From the NCBI GenBank assembly GCA_031274285.1, contig JAISQJ010000162.1:1-64000 (forward strand): a stretch of DNA of 64,000 nucleotides, read 5' to 3'. The stretch comes from Treponema sp. GTDB taxonomy: Bacteria > Spirochaetota > Spirochaetia > Treponematales > Breznakiellaceae. The position numbers were made by a program, and so were the translations under genes. The notes under the pieces are model-generated. The model saw only the letters and a program-made list of their open reading frames with translations, ran no database searches and had not been told where the DNA came from. Each line of letters opens with the position of its first letter. The first letter of the stretch is position 1. This document shows positions 16,058 to 24,980 of this stretch, piece after piece.

Positions 16058-17254
16058 ATGAACGATCACTGTGTACGCCTATCCCTGGCCATCAATAGGG
16101 AGATAACCCTCATCGGCACCGCCCACGTATCACGGGAGAGCATTGAAGAGGTAAGCCGGATAATCCGGGACGAGCGTCCCGATCTGGTCTGTGTGGAACT
16201 GGACCAGGGCCGCTACCGTTCCATGACGGGAAAGGAAAACTGGGAGCGGCTTGACGTTTCTAAAATCCTCAAAGAGGGCAAGGGCTTTCTCCTTATCGCC
16301 AATCTGGTGCTTACCGGTTTTCAGCAGCGCATGGGGAACGAACTGGGGGTCAAGCCGGGGGAAGAAATGAAAACCGCGGTACTGACCGCGGAAGAGTTGG
16401 GGATCCCCTGCTATTTCTGCGACCGGGAAGTGCAGATCACCCTGCGCCGGGCCTGGGCCCGTTGCGGGCTGTGGAATAAATGCAAGCTCCTTTCCTCCCT
16501 TATCGCCGGGGCCTTCAGCACGGAAAAACTAAGCGAAGGGGAGATCGAAAATCTGAAAAAAGCCAGCGAGCTTGACGGCATGATGGCCGAATTATCCCAA
16601 TATCTGCCGCCGGTTAAGTCCACCCTGATCGACGAACGGGACCGTTATCTGGCGGCCAAGATCTGGCAAAGCGCCGTGCCGGGGAACGGTGTTATCCGAG
16701 CCGCCGCGGTGGTGGGGGCCGGCCACCTGCAGGGCATCAGGGCGCAACTGGAAAAAATCGCCGCCGGGGAATGTCCCGCCGACACCGCCGAATTAGACAC
16801 CATCCCCAGGAAAAGTTTCCTCGCCAGGTCCGCCGGATGGATCATCCCCCTACTGATCGTTGCCCTTATCGCCGCAGGATTCTTCCGCTCCGGGCTGGAC
16901 ATCAGTTCGACCATGCTGCTGCGCTGGGTCCTGCTGAACGGCTCCCTGGCGGCCCTGGGGACCGTCATTGCCCTGGGCCACCCCCTTTCGGCGCTGGTTT
17001 CCTTTGTGGGGGCCCCCATAGCCACGATTAACCCCTTTATCGGGGTCGGTTTCTTTTCCGGCATCGTGGAGGCCGCCCTGCGGAAGCCCCGGGTGGAGGA
17101 CGCGCAGAACATCGCCGCCGACGTGTCCAGCCTCAAGGGGCTCTACCGGAACCGGATCAGCCGGGCGCTCCTGGTATTCTTCCTCTCCACCCTGGGCGGG
17201 GCGGTGGGAAATTTTATTTCCATTCCCTCCCTGGCGGGCCTTTTAGCAAAATAG
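16058..17254 (+). CDS. TraB/PrgY-family membrane protein
   Basis: 398 residues. The N-terminal 240 residues are the TraB domain: L-I-G-T-A-H-V-S-R-E-S near residue 14 with the conserved G-T-x-H, then D-L-V-C-V-E-L-D-Q-G-R, and a later V-V-G-A-G-H-L-Q-G-I. The C-terminal 140 residues hold several membrane segments including G-H-P-L-S-A-L-V-S-F-V-G-A-P. The fold is shared with enterococcal pheromone-shutdown protein PrgY and is thought to be a metalloprotease-like hydrolase, but the activity is unproven for this branch. The second TraB-fold gene at 57,974 is of the secreted GumN-like branch. Confidence 0.85.
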   Translation: MNDHCVRLSLAINREITLIGTAHVSRESIEEVSRIIRDERPDLVCVELDQGRYRSMTGKENWERLDVSKILKEGKGFLLIANLVLTGFQQRMGNELGVKPGEEMKTAVLTAEELGIPCYFCDREVQITLRRAWARCGLWNKCKLLSSLIAGAFSTEKLSEGEIENLKKASELDGMMAELSQYLPPVKSTLIDERDRYLAAKIWQSAVPGNGVIRAAAVVGAGHLQGIRAQLEKIAAGECPADTAELDTIPRKSFLARSAGWIIPLLIVALIAAGFFRSGLDISSTMLLRWVLLNGSLAALGTVIALGHPLSALVSFVGAPIATINPFIGVGFFSGIVEAALRKPRVEDAQNIAADVSSLKGLYRNRISRALLVFFLSTLGGAVGNFISIPSLAGLLAK

Positions 17255-17276
17255 GCTATAACGCCGCTAACACGGT

Positions 17277-17612
17277 CTATTGGTTTTCAATTTCAATAAA
17301 TCCATTTATTATATCTATAACCTCGAATAATGTATCTTCGGATAATCGTTCTATGAATTCAAAATTACGGGCATTAATATCCAATGTTCGTACCTGGTCA
17401 CAAAGAACAACACCTTGCGTTTTTACTTTATCATTTAATTTTACATGGAATGGATGATTTTTATCTCTATGTGTTATAGGGCAAACTATTGCCATCTTTG
17501 AAAAATTATTAAAAGCACTATTACTCACTACCAATGCCGGTCTTCTTCCCCGTTGTTCATAGCCTGTCTGCGGATCAAAATCAAGCCAAATAATATCTCC
17601 CTGTTTCACCAT
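17277..17612 (-). CDS. MazF/PemK-family toxin
   Basis: 111 residues from the ATG at 17,612, which overlaps the antitoxin stop; a longer start at 17,639 would add nine residues not usual in the family. The family pattern is complete: V-K-Q-G-D-I-I-W-L-D-F-D-P, then G-R-R-P-A-L-V-V-S-N, V-C-P-I-T and the V-L-C-D-Q-V-R-T-L-D motif. Members are ribosome-independent mRNA interferases. The gene lies tail to tail with the TraB gene and is AT-rich against a GC-rich background. Confidence 0.88.
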   Translation of the reverse strand: MVKQGDIIWLDFDPQTGYEQRGRRPALVVSNSAFNNFSKMAIVCPITHRDKNHPFHVKLNDKVKTQGVVLCDQVRTLDINARNFEFIERLSEDTLFEVIDIINGFIEIENQ

Positions 17613-17875
17613 ATTTCTTTTCCCATTGGTTTTCCCCAATCAATTTCTTCCGGTTTATTATTTTGCCTTACTTTAGTCATATCTTCGCCGTAAAATTGGA
17701 TTAACCTTTCCATGGTCGTCTGATGTTTTTTTTCTATAGATTTTCTTATAATAATTGAATTATCTTTAACTAACAATTCAACCGTATCATTTTCTGATAT
17801 ATTAATATTTTCAAGTAAATTCTTGGGGAGCCGTATTCCTTGACTATTTCCCCATTTTACGACCGCCGTTGTCAT
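17606..17875 (-). CDS. MazE/AbrB-type antitoxin
   Basis: 89 residues. The AbrB/MazE swapped-hairpin DNA-binding domain is evident (V-V-K-W-G-N-S-Q-G-I-R-L-P-K, then V-E-L-L-V-K-D-N-S-I-I-I-R). The ATG at 17,875 has GAGGTG six bases before it and is preferred to a GTG three codons upstream. The C-terminal tail is charged and would bind the toxin. Confidence 0.85.
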   Translation of the reverse strand: MTTAVVKWGNSQGIRLPKNLLENINISENDTVELLVKDNSIIIRKSIEKKHQTTMERLIQFYGEDMTKVRQNNKPEEIDWGKPMGKEIW

Positions 17876-17895
17876 AAATTTCACCTCAAACCGCA

Positions 17896-17960
17896 GGATA
17901 TACTAAGTATATCCCTAAACTGATTTGAAGTCAATAGAAGTCAATAGAAGTCAATAGAAT
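17896..17960 (-). promoter_or_regulatory. Operator palindrome and tandem repeats upstream of the MazEF module
   Basis: Bases 17,896-17,914 are a perfect 9-bp inverted repeat around one base (GGATATACT/AGTATATCC), 21 bases before the antitoxin start, the expected place for an AbrB-type autorepressor site. Just beyond, the 10-base unit TCAATAGAAG is repeated at 17,931-17,940, 17,941-17,950 and (last base changed) 17,951-17,960. The rest of the gap up to 18,100 has no gene, only G/C- and T-rich tracts near 18,050-18,090. Confidence 0.65.
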
Positions 17961-18100
17961 AAACGTAAGATTATACCAGGGGTTTTAACGGACTATTATC
18001 CACGGCTCCGGTTCCGGCGGTAGTATTTACCGGAGAAGCCCGGCTGTGCATTTCAAAAAAGTTTTTTGGGGGGCCCCTCCTTTTTTGGTCCCGCAGGGTC

Positions 18101-19441
18101 CTACAGCTTTCCTCCCCGTTTTACTTCCAGGTAACGGTTTACCAGGGCGGAGGAGAAATTCTCCGACGGCGCTTCCATGGTCAAGAGCCCCTGGTGTTCC
18201 CAGCTTTGGTAGAGCCGCCGGCGGGAAACCAGGTAAGAGAAGGCGGCGGCGCTTTCCAGAACTTTATCCGGGGATCTTGCCGCGCCGGGGCCGAACAGTT
18301 CCGCAGTAGTTCTGCGGGCCAGTTTTTCCGCCTCGGCCTCCCGAAAACTCACCAGCAGGAGCAGATGCTTCCGCCTTACCTGGGGGAGTATCCAGGACAG
18401 GGAGGGGCCGTCTTCCTCCCGGAAATTGCTGATCAAAATGATAAAGCTGCGGCGGCGAAGCCGGCCCAGGGCGCTTTCCAGGGCGGAAAAAGGGGAGGAG
18501 GGCGCGGAACTGCGGCGCAGATCGTAAAGCCGGTTCATGATCACGTTAAAGCTGCGCAGCCCCTTGCGGGGCGGGACCCAGCGTTCCACCGCGCCAAAGC
18601 TCATCACCGAGGCGGCGTCCCCGTGTTTCAGCGCGGTGTAGCACAGGAGCATGGTCCCCTGCAGGGCCGCGTCGAATTCGGCCTCCCGGAGCCGGTAGCC
18701 CGTATCCAGGATGCAGAGAACCTGCTGATCCTGCTCCTCCTGGTAATCCCGGACGATGAAACGCCAGAGGCCGTTGGGAGCCCGCTGCCTGCCGGTGGCC
18801 CGCCAGTCGATGGACTTGACGGGGTCCCCCTCCTGGTATTCCCGAAGGTCCCGGAATTCAAGGCCCTGTCCCCGCCGTCTTATTTCCCTCAAGCCCTGTT
18901 CCTCCAAAAGGCCCCGCAGGGCCTGTCCCGCCATGAGTTTCTTGAAATCGGGGAAGGTCTTTCCCCGGCTCCGGCATTCGCAAAAAACCCTGCGCCGCCA
19001 GAAATACAGGGGGGAACTGTAAAGAAAGTCCAGGCCGGAAAAAATCCAGGGCCCCCGTTCCCTGGGCATAAGGGTGTAGGTAAATTCCAGAGTCCCCCCC
19101 CTTAGGGCCTCCCGTGAAAGCCGGGCGGGAAAGGCGCCGCAGTCCATCAGGGAGGGGTACAGATCGAAGATCCGCAGGGCCGTGGGCACCAGGCCCCCTT
19201 CATTTTGAATACGGAGCAGCACCTTTACCTGTTCCCCCTGGGCCAGGGTAAGGGGCAGTTCCCGCTCCGCCCTATAGCGGCGGGAGAAAAATAACAGCAG
19301 CACCGCATCCAGGGCGGCAAGGGGGAGCAGGGAAAAACAGTAGATCAGCCAGACCAGAAACAGGGTATCTGAAAAAAACGCCCCCGCACCCAGGCCCAGG
19401 GCCAGGAGCGCCGCGATCAGGAGGGCGGGGCCGCTCCTCAC
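18101..19441 (-). CDS. DUF58 domain protein (MoxR partner)
   Basis: 446 residues. Two N-terminal membrane segments lead into a cytoplasmic DUF58/von Willebrand A-like domain with the signature L-E-F-R-D-L-R-E-Y-Q-E-G-D-P-V-K-S-I-D-W-R-A-T. It starts with GTG overlapping the MoxR stop (GTGA) and ends the eight-gene cluster 18,101-25,466. DUF58 proteins are thought to act with MoxR ATPases in maturation of envelope proteins. Confidence 0.88.
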   Translation of the reverse strand: MRSGPALLIAALLALGLGAGAFFSDTLFLVWLIYCFSLLPLAALDAVLLLFFSRRYRAERELPLTLAQGEQVKVLLRIQNEGGLVPTALRIFDLYPSLMDCGAFPARLSREALRGGTLEFTYTLMPRERGPWIFSGLDFLYSSPLYFWRRRVFCECRSRGKTFPDFKKLMAGQALRGLLEEQGLREIRRRGQGLEFRDLREYQEGDPVKSIDWRATGRQRAPNGLWRFIVRDYQEEQDQQVLCILDTGYRLREAEFDAALQGTMLLCYTALKHGDAASVMSFGAVERWVPPRKGLRSFNVIMNRLYDLRRSSAPSSPFSALESALGRLRRRSFIILISNFREEDGPSLSWILPQVRRKHLLLLVSFREAEAEKLARRTTAELFGPGAARSPDKVLESAAAFSYLVSRRRLYQSWEHQGLLTMEAPSENFSSALVNRYLEVKRGGKL

Positions 19442-20418
19442 CGATTCTCCAGGACACCGATCCGGGGTGCGGGGGTGCGGGCCAGGATCTGCTCGATGAT
19501 TCTGCGCTCCCCTATGCCCTCCAGCTCGCTTTCCGCGGAAATGGTAATCCGGTGGGCCAGCACCGGCACCGCCAGGGCGTTGATGTCATCGGGGATCACA
19601 AAACCCCGGCCCTCCAGCAAGGCCAGGGCCCGGGCGCAGCGGACCAGGGCAAGGCTGCCCCGGGGGCCCGCGCCGGCCTGTATGCCGGGGTCGGAACGGG
19701 TGGCCCCGCAGATCCGCACCGCATAGTCCAGAACCGCGGGATCAACTTCCAGGGAGGAGGCCTGATCCCTGAGGGCCGCAAAATCCCCGGTGCTCAGCAC
19801 GGTTCTTACGGACCCCACCTGCAGGGCCGCCCCGCTTACACCCCTGAGGACCCGGCTTACCATCTCCTTTTCCTCCTCCACGCCGGGATAGGGGACCGTT
19901 ACCTTCATCAGGAAACGGTCCTTCTGGGCGTCGGGCAGGGGATAGGTCCCCTCGTGCTCCAGGGGATTCTGGGTGGCCAAAACCATGAAGGGCTCCGGCA
20001 GGGCATAGCTTTCCCCGTCAAGGCTTACCTGGAATTCCTGCATGGCCTCGAACAGGGCGGCCTGGGTTTTGGCCGGCGCCCGGTTGATCTCGTCGGCGAT
20101 AAACAGGTTGGTAAAAACCGGCCCCTTGCGGGTATTGAACTGGCCGGTCCGGGTATCCAGCATCACGTTGCCGGTAATGTCGCTGGGCATCAGGTCCGGG
20201 GTAAACTGGACCCGCCGGGAATCGCCGCCTATGGACTGGGCCAGGCAGCGGACCAGGAGGGTCTTCCCCAGCCCCGGCGCGCCCTCCACCAGGAGGTGCC
20301 CCCCGGCCAGGAGGGTGATAAGGGCATGGTTCACCAGCTCCCTTTGCCCGATAAAGGCATGGCCGATCTCCTCCTTGATCCTATCCAGGGCCTCCGCCGC
20401 GGTTTGAAAATCGCTCAT
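19438..20418 (-). CDS. MoxR-family AAA+ ATPase
   Basis: 326 residues from the ATG at 20,418, which overlaps the previous stop by ATGA; upstream codons in the frame belong to the DUF4350 gene. Walker A is G-A-P-G-L-G-K-T-L near residue 45, Walker B is F-I-A-D-E-I-N-R-A-P, sensor 1 lies in A-T-Q-N-P and the C-terminal lid follows. MoxR proteins are chaperone-like ATPases that act with VWA-domain partners. A paralogue is at 59,470. Confidence 0.93.
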   Translation of the reverse strand: MSDFQTAAEALDRIKEEIGHAFIGQRELVNHALITLLAGGHLLVEGAPGLGKTLLVRCLAQSIGGDSRRVQFTPDLMPSDITGNVMLDTRTGQFNTRKGPVFTNLFIADEINRAPAKTQAALFEAMQEFQVSLDGESYALPEPFMVLATQNPLEHEGTYPLPDAQKDRFLMKVTVPYPGVEEEKEMVSRVLRGVSGAALQVGSVRTVLSTGDFAALRDQASSLEVDPAVLDYAVRICGATRSDPGIQAGAGPRGSLALVRCARALALLEGRGFVIPDDINALAVPVLAHRITISAESELEGIGERRIIEQILARTPAPRIGVLENR

Positions 20419-21638
20419 ATACGCTCCAAGGCCGACATAAGATTTTTTAGGTAGACGGCCGTCTTTCTTGGGCCGATTCTCTTTCCGGCCGCCAAGGCTT
20501 CTTCCACTTCGTTGATTTCCGGTCCCAAGGCCCGCCCCCCGCTCAGGCGGCGCAGTTCCCGCAGGTAGGTTTCGGCATAGGTCCTCAGGGCGCCGTAGCG
20601 GCGGAGAAAGCGGGCTTCCGTGGAGAAACGGCTGCCGATGGCGTTCCGCAGTCCCGGCTCCTCGGGCTCCGGCAGGCCGAAGGGGGCCAGCACCGTCCAG
20701 AAGCCGATGATGATAAGGACCAGGCCGGATAGGACCGGGGGCAGCAGGTTTCCCCGCTCGCTGAGATTCCCGAAGAGTCCCGCGGCCCCCCGCCGTCCCC
20801 TGATAAAAAGCATCCCCGGCCGTTCCTGACCCAGGGACCCGCCGGTAAGCTCCCAGGCAAGCCGGGCGTTCACCTCTTCGTCCAGACCCCAATTATACAT
20901 GAAAAAACACAGCCCGGTCACGGTGACCCGTCCCTTCCCCAGGGCCCTGCGGATAAGGCGGATGGTTCCCGCCGAATCCCGGAGGACCAGATTCCCTTCC
21001 GGGGGAGGGCCGGAAAGCAGATCCTCAAAGGCGATCTGATAATCGTAGTTCGGGAAAAACAGCGGTTCCTCCCCGAAATCGAGGGTTTCGTCCTCTTCCG
21101 CAGAGCTGCTATCATCCGCAGGGTCTTCGTCATCCGCAGGAATACTATCATCCGCAGGAATACTGTTTTCGTCCGGCGGGGGCAGGGACCTTATTCCCAG
21201 GCCCTCAAGGATGCTTTCCAGGGCCCCCAGGCCGTCGTCATCCCCCCCATTCCAGTGATTATCAATGGAGATGATCAGGGAGCCCCCCTCCCGCACCCAG
21301 GGCAGAAGCCCCTCGTCTTCCCAGTCAAAGAGGGAGGACTGGACATAGAGCCCCCCTTCCCGGGGAAAGAGGTCCTTCATGCCTGCCCAGCGGGGGCTGA
21401 AGCGGACCGGATGGCCGTTTTCCGTAAGCCACTGTCCCAGGGCATAAAAATTGTTGGACCGGACTTCGGCGGAGGGTCTGACCCACCGGGTCCGCTCGTA
21501 GATTTCAAGCCGGGTAACGATAAGCAGGGCCAGCACAACCAGGGCGGAGATGGCGATGCCGATGAAGGCCCCGTAACCGCCCGCGGAACGGGGGCCCGGT
21601 TTCGACCCGGAAGGCGGCCTGGACGCGGCCCTACTCAT
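20415..21638 (-). CDS. DUF4350-type membrane-anchored protein
   Basis: 407 residues from ATG at 21,638, overlapping the DUF4129 gene by 8 bases. A membrane helix lies at about residues 24-46, then a Rossmann-like extracytoplasmic domain (S-N-N-F-Y-A-L-G-Q-W-L, later G-G-S-L-I-I-S-I-D-N-H-W), an aspartate-rich segment with tandem S-I-P-A-D-D repeats near residues 150-175, and a second membrane helix near 310 followed by a cytoplasmic tail. DUF4350 proteins recur between DUF4129 and MoxR genes; the role is unknown. The acidic repeat is encoded by 18-base units near 21,110-21,170. Confidence 0.8.
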   Translation of the reverse strand: MSRAASRPPSGSKPGPRSAGGYGAFIGIAISALVVLALLIVTRLEIYERTRWVRPSAEVRSNNFYALGQWLTENGHPVRFSPRWAGMKDLFPREGGLYVQSSLFDWEDEGLLPWVREGGSLIISIDNHWNGGDDDGLGALESILEGLGIRSLPPPDENSIPADDSIPADDEDPADDSSSAEEDETLDFGEEPLFFPNYDYQIAFEDLLSGPPPEGNLVLRDSAGTIRLIRRALGKGRVTVTGLCFFMYNWGLDEEVNARLAWELTGGSLGQERPGMLFIRGRRGAAGLFGNLSERGNLLPPVLSGLVLIIIGFWTVLAPFGLPEPEEPGLRNAIGSRFSTEARFLRRYGALRTYAETYLRELRRLSGGRALGPEINEVEEALAAGKRIGPRKTAVYLKNLMSALERI

Positions 21639-22380
21639 GGCCCGCCCCCTCATCCAGGGAGGCGACCCAGGCCAGGGATTCCTCGAAGGCCCCCTCCGGG
21701 GGCAGGCTTCCCCCGTAGGCAAGGGCCACCCAATGGCGGATAAGCTCCGCAAAGGCCGTTTCCGGCCGGGGCCCCGCGGCGAGGGGGGAGCGGTTTTGCC
21801 GGGAGCGGAAAAGGGCAAGGCAGCGGTACTCGGTGGCGCCGGGGGGGAAGCGGAAGCCATGGGACCGGCCCAGGGCCCCCAGGGAGGCGGCGTAGCAGAG
21901 GCCCCAGGCCTCCCGCACCCTGCCCCGGCGGTAGGAATCGCCGGCCTCTTCCAGGAGCCGCGCCGGCTCCGCGGGCTTGGGGGGGCTTTGCGGATTAAAG
22001 GCCGCCGGGGGCCGGCTTTCCCTGGGGAAGCCTCCCCTATGACGGTAGACATAGATGCCGCAGGCCAGGGCCACGGCCGCAATGACCAGGATCAGGCCCC
22101 CCCGCAGAATAAGGGCTCCGGCCTCCTGAAAAAAACGCATCCAGGGGATCTCAATCTTGGGCAGCGGCGATTCCTCTTCCTGATTCTTAAAACGGAGGCC
22201 CCAGGTTTTCTTCCGGCCCCCCATGTCCCGTTCCAGGAGACGCTCCAGACTCTCAAGGGGCAGGCCGGCCCCTATTTCCGGGGACAGGCCGGTTTCCGCG
22301 GCCGGGCTTTCCGCGGCCGGCAGGGGGGGGAGGGCAAGGCAGAACAGCAGCGTGACCGGGAAAAGAAAAAAAGTCCTCAC
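21631..22380 (-). CDS. DUF4129-type membrane protein
   Basis: 249 residues from the GTG at 22,380, which has GAGGAG six bases before it and opens a clear signal sequence (R-T-F-F-L-F-P-V-T-L-L-F-C-L-A-L). A single membrane helix near residues 110-130 is followed by a cytoplasmic helical domain with A-G-D-S-Y-R-R-G-R-V-R-E-A-W and F-P-P-G-A-T-E-Y-R, the DUF4129 pattern also found at the C-terminus of transglutaminase-like proteins such as the one at 61,819. Confidence 0.7.
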   Translation of the reverse strand: MRTFFLFPVTLLFCLALPPLPAAESPAAETGLSPEIGAGLPLESLERLLERDMGGRKKTWGLRFKNQEEESPLPKIEIPWMRFFQEAGALILRGGLILVIAAVALACGIYVYRHRGGFPRESRPPAAFNPQSPPKPAEPARLLEEAGDSYRRGRVREAWGLCYAASLGALGRSHGFRFPPGATEYRCLALFRSRQNRSPLAAGPRPETAFAELIRHWVALAYGGSLPPEGAFEESLAWVASLDEGAGHE

Positions 22381-22399
22381 CTTATGCTCCTCATTTTGC

Positions 22400-23203
22400 T
22401 CATTCCCCGCGGGCGCGGCGGGCGGTAAATTTTCGGAACAGGAGTTCAATATCCCAGCCTTCAACCTCCACCCGGCTGTTTAGATAGAGGCCGAATCCCA
22501 TGCATACGTACAGGCTTTCCACCACCAGGTAATTCACACACCAGGCGGTGTAGTAGTACAGTCCCTTTCCCAGAAAAATATCGGTAAAGCCCGATAGCTG
22601 TACGTTAAAGAACAGCCCGGAGATCATCAGCACAAAGAGGGCTTCCCCGGCCAGGAGTATCCATTGGAGGGTAAAGCACCAGCCCGTAAGGAAGATGCAG
22701 AAATGGAGCCCCCCCTGGGAAAGGGCCCGCTTCCGTTCCCGCAGGCGCCGGCCTCCGGGCCCCTGCTCAAGGAGACGCAGGGGCAAGACGGCCGCCCGCC
22801 AGGGACTAAGACGCCGCCAGAGCAGGTCCCCCGCTAGGCCCCGGCCCAGGCTTTTTCCCAGACCCTGAAAAATCCGGCGGAAGGAGACCTGGGGTTCAAA
22901 GAACCGCTTCGCCGCCACGTGGAGGATCAGCCGGTCGAAGAGGGGATTGAGCCACCAGAGGATGGCCCAGGACCAGATCAGGGGTAGTCCTCCCGGGAAT
23001 GAAATTACCGAATCGTCCTGCGGGGGAAGGAGGACCTGCGGCGCCAGGGCGGGCAAAAACCGGAGGGCAAAGGCGCAGATCCACAGGGGAATGGCGAAGA
23101 AGGGGATAAAATAGCCCAGGTTCCGCCGCCACAGGAGCAGTCCCGAATCCGCCGCTTCCCAGAGGCTCCGCCGTCTAAGCCTGAGAATCCCCGCGTTATG
23201 CAC
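22400..23203 (-). CDS. Multi-pass membrane protein of the MoxR/SpoIIM cluster
   Basis: 267 residues from GTG at 23,203, which overlaps the SpoIIM stop by 8 bases and follows a G-rich ribosome site. Four to five membrane segments are seen (W-R-R-N-L-G-Y-F-I-P-F-F near residue 30; later F-C-I-F-L-T-G-W-C-F). Family not firmly recognised; position between SpoIIM and DUF4129 genes is the main clue. The C-terminal E-G-W-D-I-E-L-L-F-R phrase is typical of proteins in such clusters. Confidence 0.65.
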   Translation of the reverse strand: MHNAGILRLRRRSLWEAADSGLLLWRRNLGYFIPFFAIPLWICAFALRFLPALAPQVLLPPQDDSVISFPGGLPLIWSWAILWWLNPLFDRLILHVAAKRFFEPQVSFRRIFQGLGKSLGRGLAGDLLWRRLSPWRAAVLPLRLLEQGPGGRRLRERKRALSQGGLHFCIFLTGWCFTLQWILLAGEALFVLMISGLFFNVQLSGFTDIFLGKGLYYYTAWCVNYLVVESLYVCMGFGLYLNSRVEVEGWDIELLFRKFTARRARGE

Positions 23204-24203
23204 GGGAAGCCCCCCCTTCCCGGGGAGAAGCTCCGTCTTCAGGGCCGGCGGCTTTCCCGCGGCCGGCCAGGGCAAAGTAGAGGATCAGGAGAACCCAGCC
23301 CAGGCCCCCCAGGACATAATGAATAACCGCGCCCGCCTGGAACCGGGGGGACCAGAAAGCTTCCACCGCCGCGGCGGCGACCAGGAGCAGGGCCGCGCCT
23401 GAGATAATGGGCAGAGCTTCCCTCCCCGCCCTTCTAAGGGAAGCGCCCCGGCTTAGGCCCCGGAGGGCAAAGAAACGGTAACCCAGGAGCAGCCCGGCCT
23501 GGGCGGAAAAGATGATCGCCGTAAGCTCGAAACTGCTGTGGCCGATGATGAAGGAAAAAAAGGTTTCCCCAAATCCCAGGTTAACGATGTGCCCCGCGGC
23601 AGCCCCCAGAACCAACGCGTTGTAGGCCAGGAAAAACAAACTTCCCACACCTCCCAGGATTCCCCCCGCAAAGGTTCTAAAGGCAATGGAAATGTTGTTG
23701 TAGATATAATAGCCGAACATATCCGCATCGCCGGTAACTCCCCGGGGCGTAAGAAAATGGGAGCTTTGGGGATTGTACATTTCCTCCAGGGATTCCGCCG
23801 TATAATCCGGCAGCACCTGGTAGGCCGCTTCGGGAAAACGGATGCAGAGGAAGGCAAAAAACAGGGCCAGGCCGTAAAAAATAAGGCTGGCCGCGGCCAG
23901 GCCCCGCCAGTTCGCCCGCACCTGCCGGGGGAAGGTCCGGGTGATAAAGGTTAAAACCGGTTTAAGGGAAAAGGTACGGCAATCGTAGAGCCGCTGCTGG
24001 CCCTCCAGGACCATGCGGTTGAGCCGCTCAATGAGGGCGGGATCGAATCCGTGGGCCCTGGCGGTGTTAAGGTCCTGGGAGAGTTCCCGGAAGTCCTGGG
24101 GAAAACGCCAGGCCCGTTCCCGCATCTTCCGGGAACTGCCCAGGGTTTGGGAAAATTCCTGCCAGCAGGTAGTACGCCTGGTAACAAAGTTGCGCTCCGT
24201 CAT
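23196..24203 (-). CDS. SpoIIM/DUF95-family membrane protein
   Basis: 335 residues. The N-terminal cytoplasmic helices (W-Q-E-F-S-Q-T-L, then L-N-R-M-V-L-E-G-Q) precede five or so membrane segments with F-A-G-G-I-L-G-G-V-G-S-L and G-H-S-S-F-E-L-T-A-I, the latter being the most conserved SpoIIM motif. In this non-sporulating context, paralogues of SpoIIM occur next to RDD and MoxR genes. The ATG at 24,203 shares one base with the preceding stop (TGATG); a TTG one codon earlier is possible. Confidence 0.85.
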   Translation of the reverse strand: MTERNFVTRRTTCWQEFSQTLGSSRKMRERAWRFPQDFRELSQDLNTARAHGFDPALIERLNRMVLEGQQRLYDCRTFSLKPVLTFITRTFPRQVRANWRGLAAASLIFYGLALFFAFLCIRFPEAAYQVLPDYTAESLEEMYNPQSSHFLTPRGVTGDADMFGYYIYNNISIAFRTFAGGILGGVGSLFFLAYNALVLGAAAGHIVNLGFGETFFSFIIGHSSFELTAIIFSAQAGLLLGYRFFALRGLSRGASLRRAGREALPIISGAALLLVAAAAVEAFWSPRFQAGAVIHYVLGGLGWVLLILYFALAGRGKAAGPEDGASPREGGASRA

Positions 24204-24970
24204 CAATCCCCCAAAAGCCTTCTGCCGATGGCCAGGAGGTAGTCCGCGGCCCCTTCCCGGGGCCGGTCCTCCCCATAGTCCCCCTCCCTCCTTAGGGACT
24301 CCACCAGGGGGGCGGCAATCTCATCGGCCCTGGCCCTGCCCAACAGGGGGTAACGGCGGGTAAACATCAGAATACCCTGCCTTTCCTCCCCGCCTATGAC
24401 TCCGCCGCCCTCCCCTCCCCCCTGGGGGGAAAAGGGGTCCGGGGGTCCGGGGGTCTTTCCCGCCAGCGCGGATACGGAGAGGGACTGGGCGGTGTAGACC
24501 ACCAGGGTATCGGCGGTCCAGTCTCCCAGACGGCGGAAACCCCGGCTCAACATCATGGTCAGCAGGGCCACGGGACAGAGAAAGAGAAAGGTATCGGCGA
24601 AACGCAGGAGGTTCCGCAGAAAGGAAGCGCCGGGATTCACCGGGGAGCCGTCGCTTCGGAGTACCCTGATCCCCAGGAGCTTCTTCCCCGGAGTCTGTCC
24701 CCGGCAAAAGATCTCCCATAGGGTGTGGTAGAACCAATCCACGCAGAAAATCAACAGGAGCATCATCCAGGCGCCCCCGTCTTCCCCGAAGAATTCCGAC
24801 ACCACGTTGATAGTAATGATGATGGTCCATTGGGCGATCTGATCGATCCCCCAGGCGCAGCTTCGGATCGCCGGTCCCGCGGGGAACAGGGTAAATTCGA
24901 TCCCCTCCGGGGACTCCACCGTTATGGCGGTATCGATGGATTCCGGACCGGAATAGGGAAGGGTATCCAC
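24203..24970 (-). CDS. RDD-family membrane protein
   Basis: 255 residues. After an N-terminal stretch (S-P-E-G-I-E-F-T-L-F-P-A-G) comes the RDD domain with R-S-C-A-W-G-I-D-Q where the first arginine-aspartate pair sits, then membrane segments and the G-Q-T-P-G-K-K-L-L-G-I-R-V motif. The C-terminal 80 residues are cytoplasmic and not recognised. It lies 10 bases after the DUF5362 gene and runs straight into the SpoIIM gene. Confidence 0.85.
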   Translation of the reverse strand: MDTLPYSGPESIDTAITVESPEGIEFTLFPAGPAIRSCAWGIDQIAQWTIIITINVVSEFFGEDGGAWMMLLLIFCVDWFYHTLWEIFCRGQTPGKKLLGIRVLRSDGSPVNPGASFLRNLLRFADTFLFLCPVALLTMMLSRGFRRLGDWTADTLVVYTAQSLSVSALAGKTPGPPDPFSPQGGGEGGGVIGGEERQGILMFTRRYPLLGRARADEIAAPLVESLRREGDYGEDRPREGAADYLLAIGRRLLGD

Positions 24971-24980
24971 AGGCGGAACC

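Noticed and set aside
17250..17280. CTATAACGCC and GCTAACAC next to the MazF gene as another attC site
   Set aside because: Only about 20 bases lie between the toxin stop and the TraB gene, too little for an attC, and no second arm is found.
18050..18100. Rho-independent terminator of the DUF58 cluster
   Set aside because: GGGGCCCC with flanking A/T tracts is present, but a stem with a proper loop cannot be drawn with confidence.
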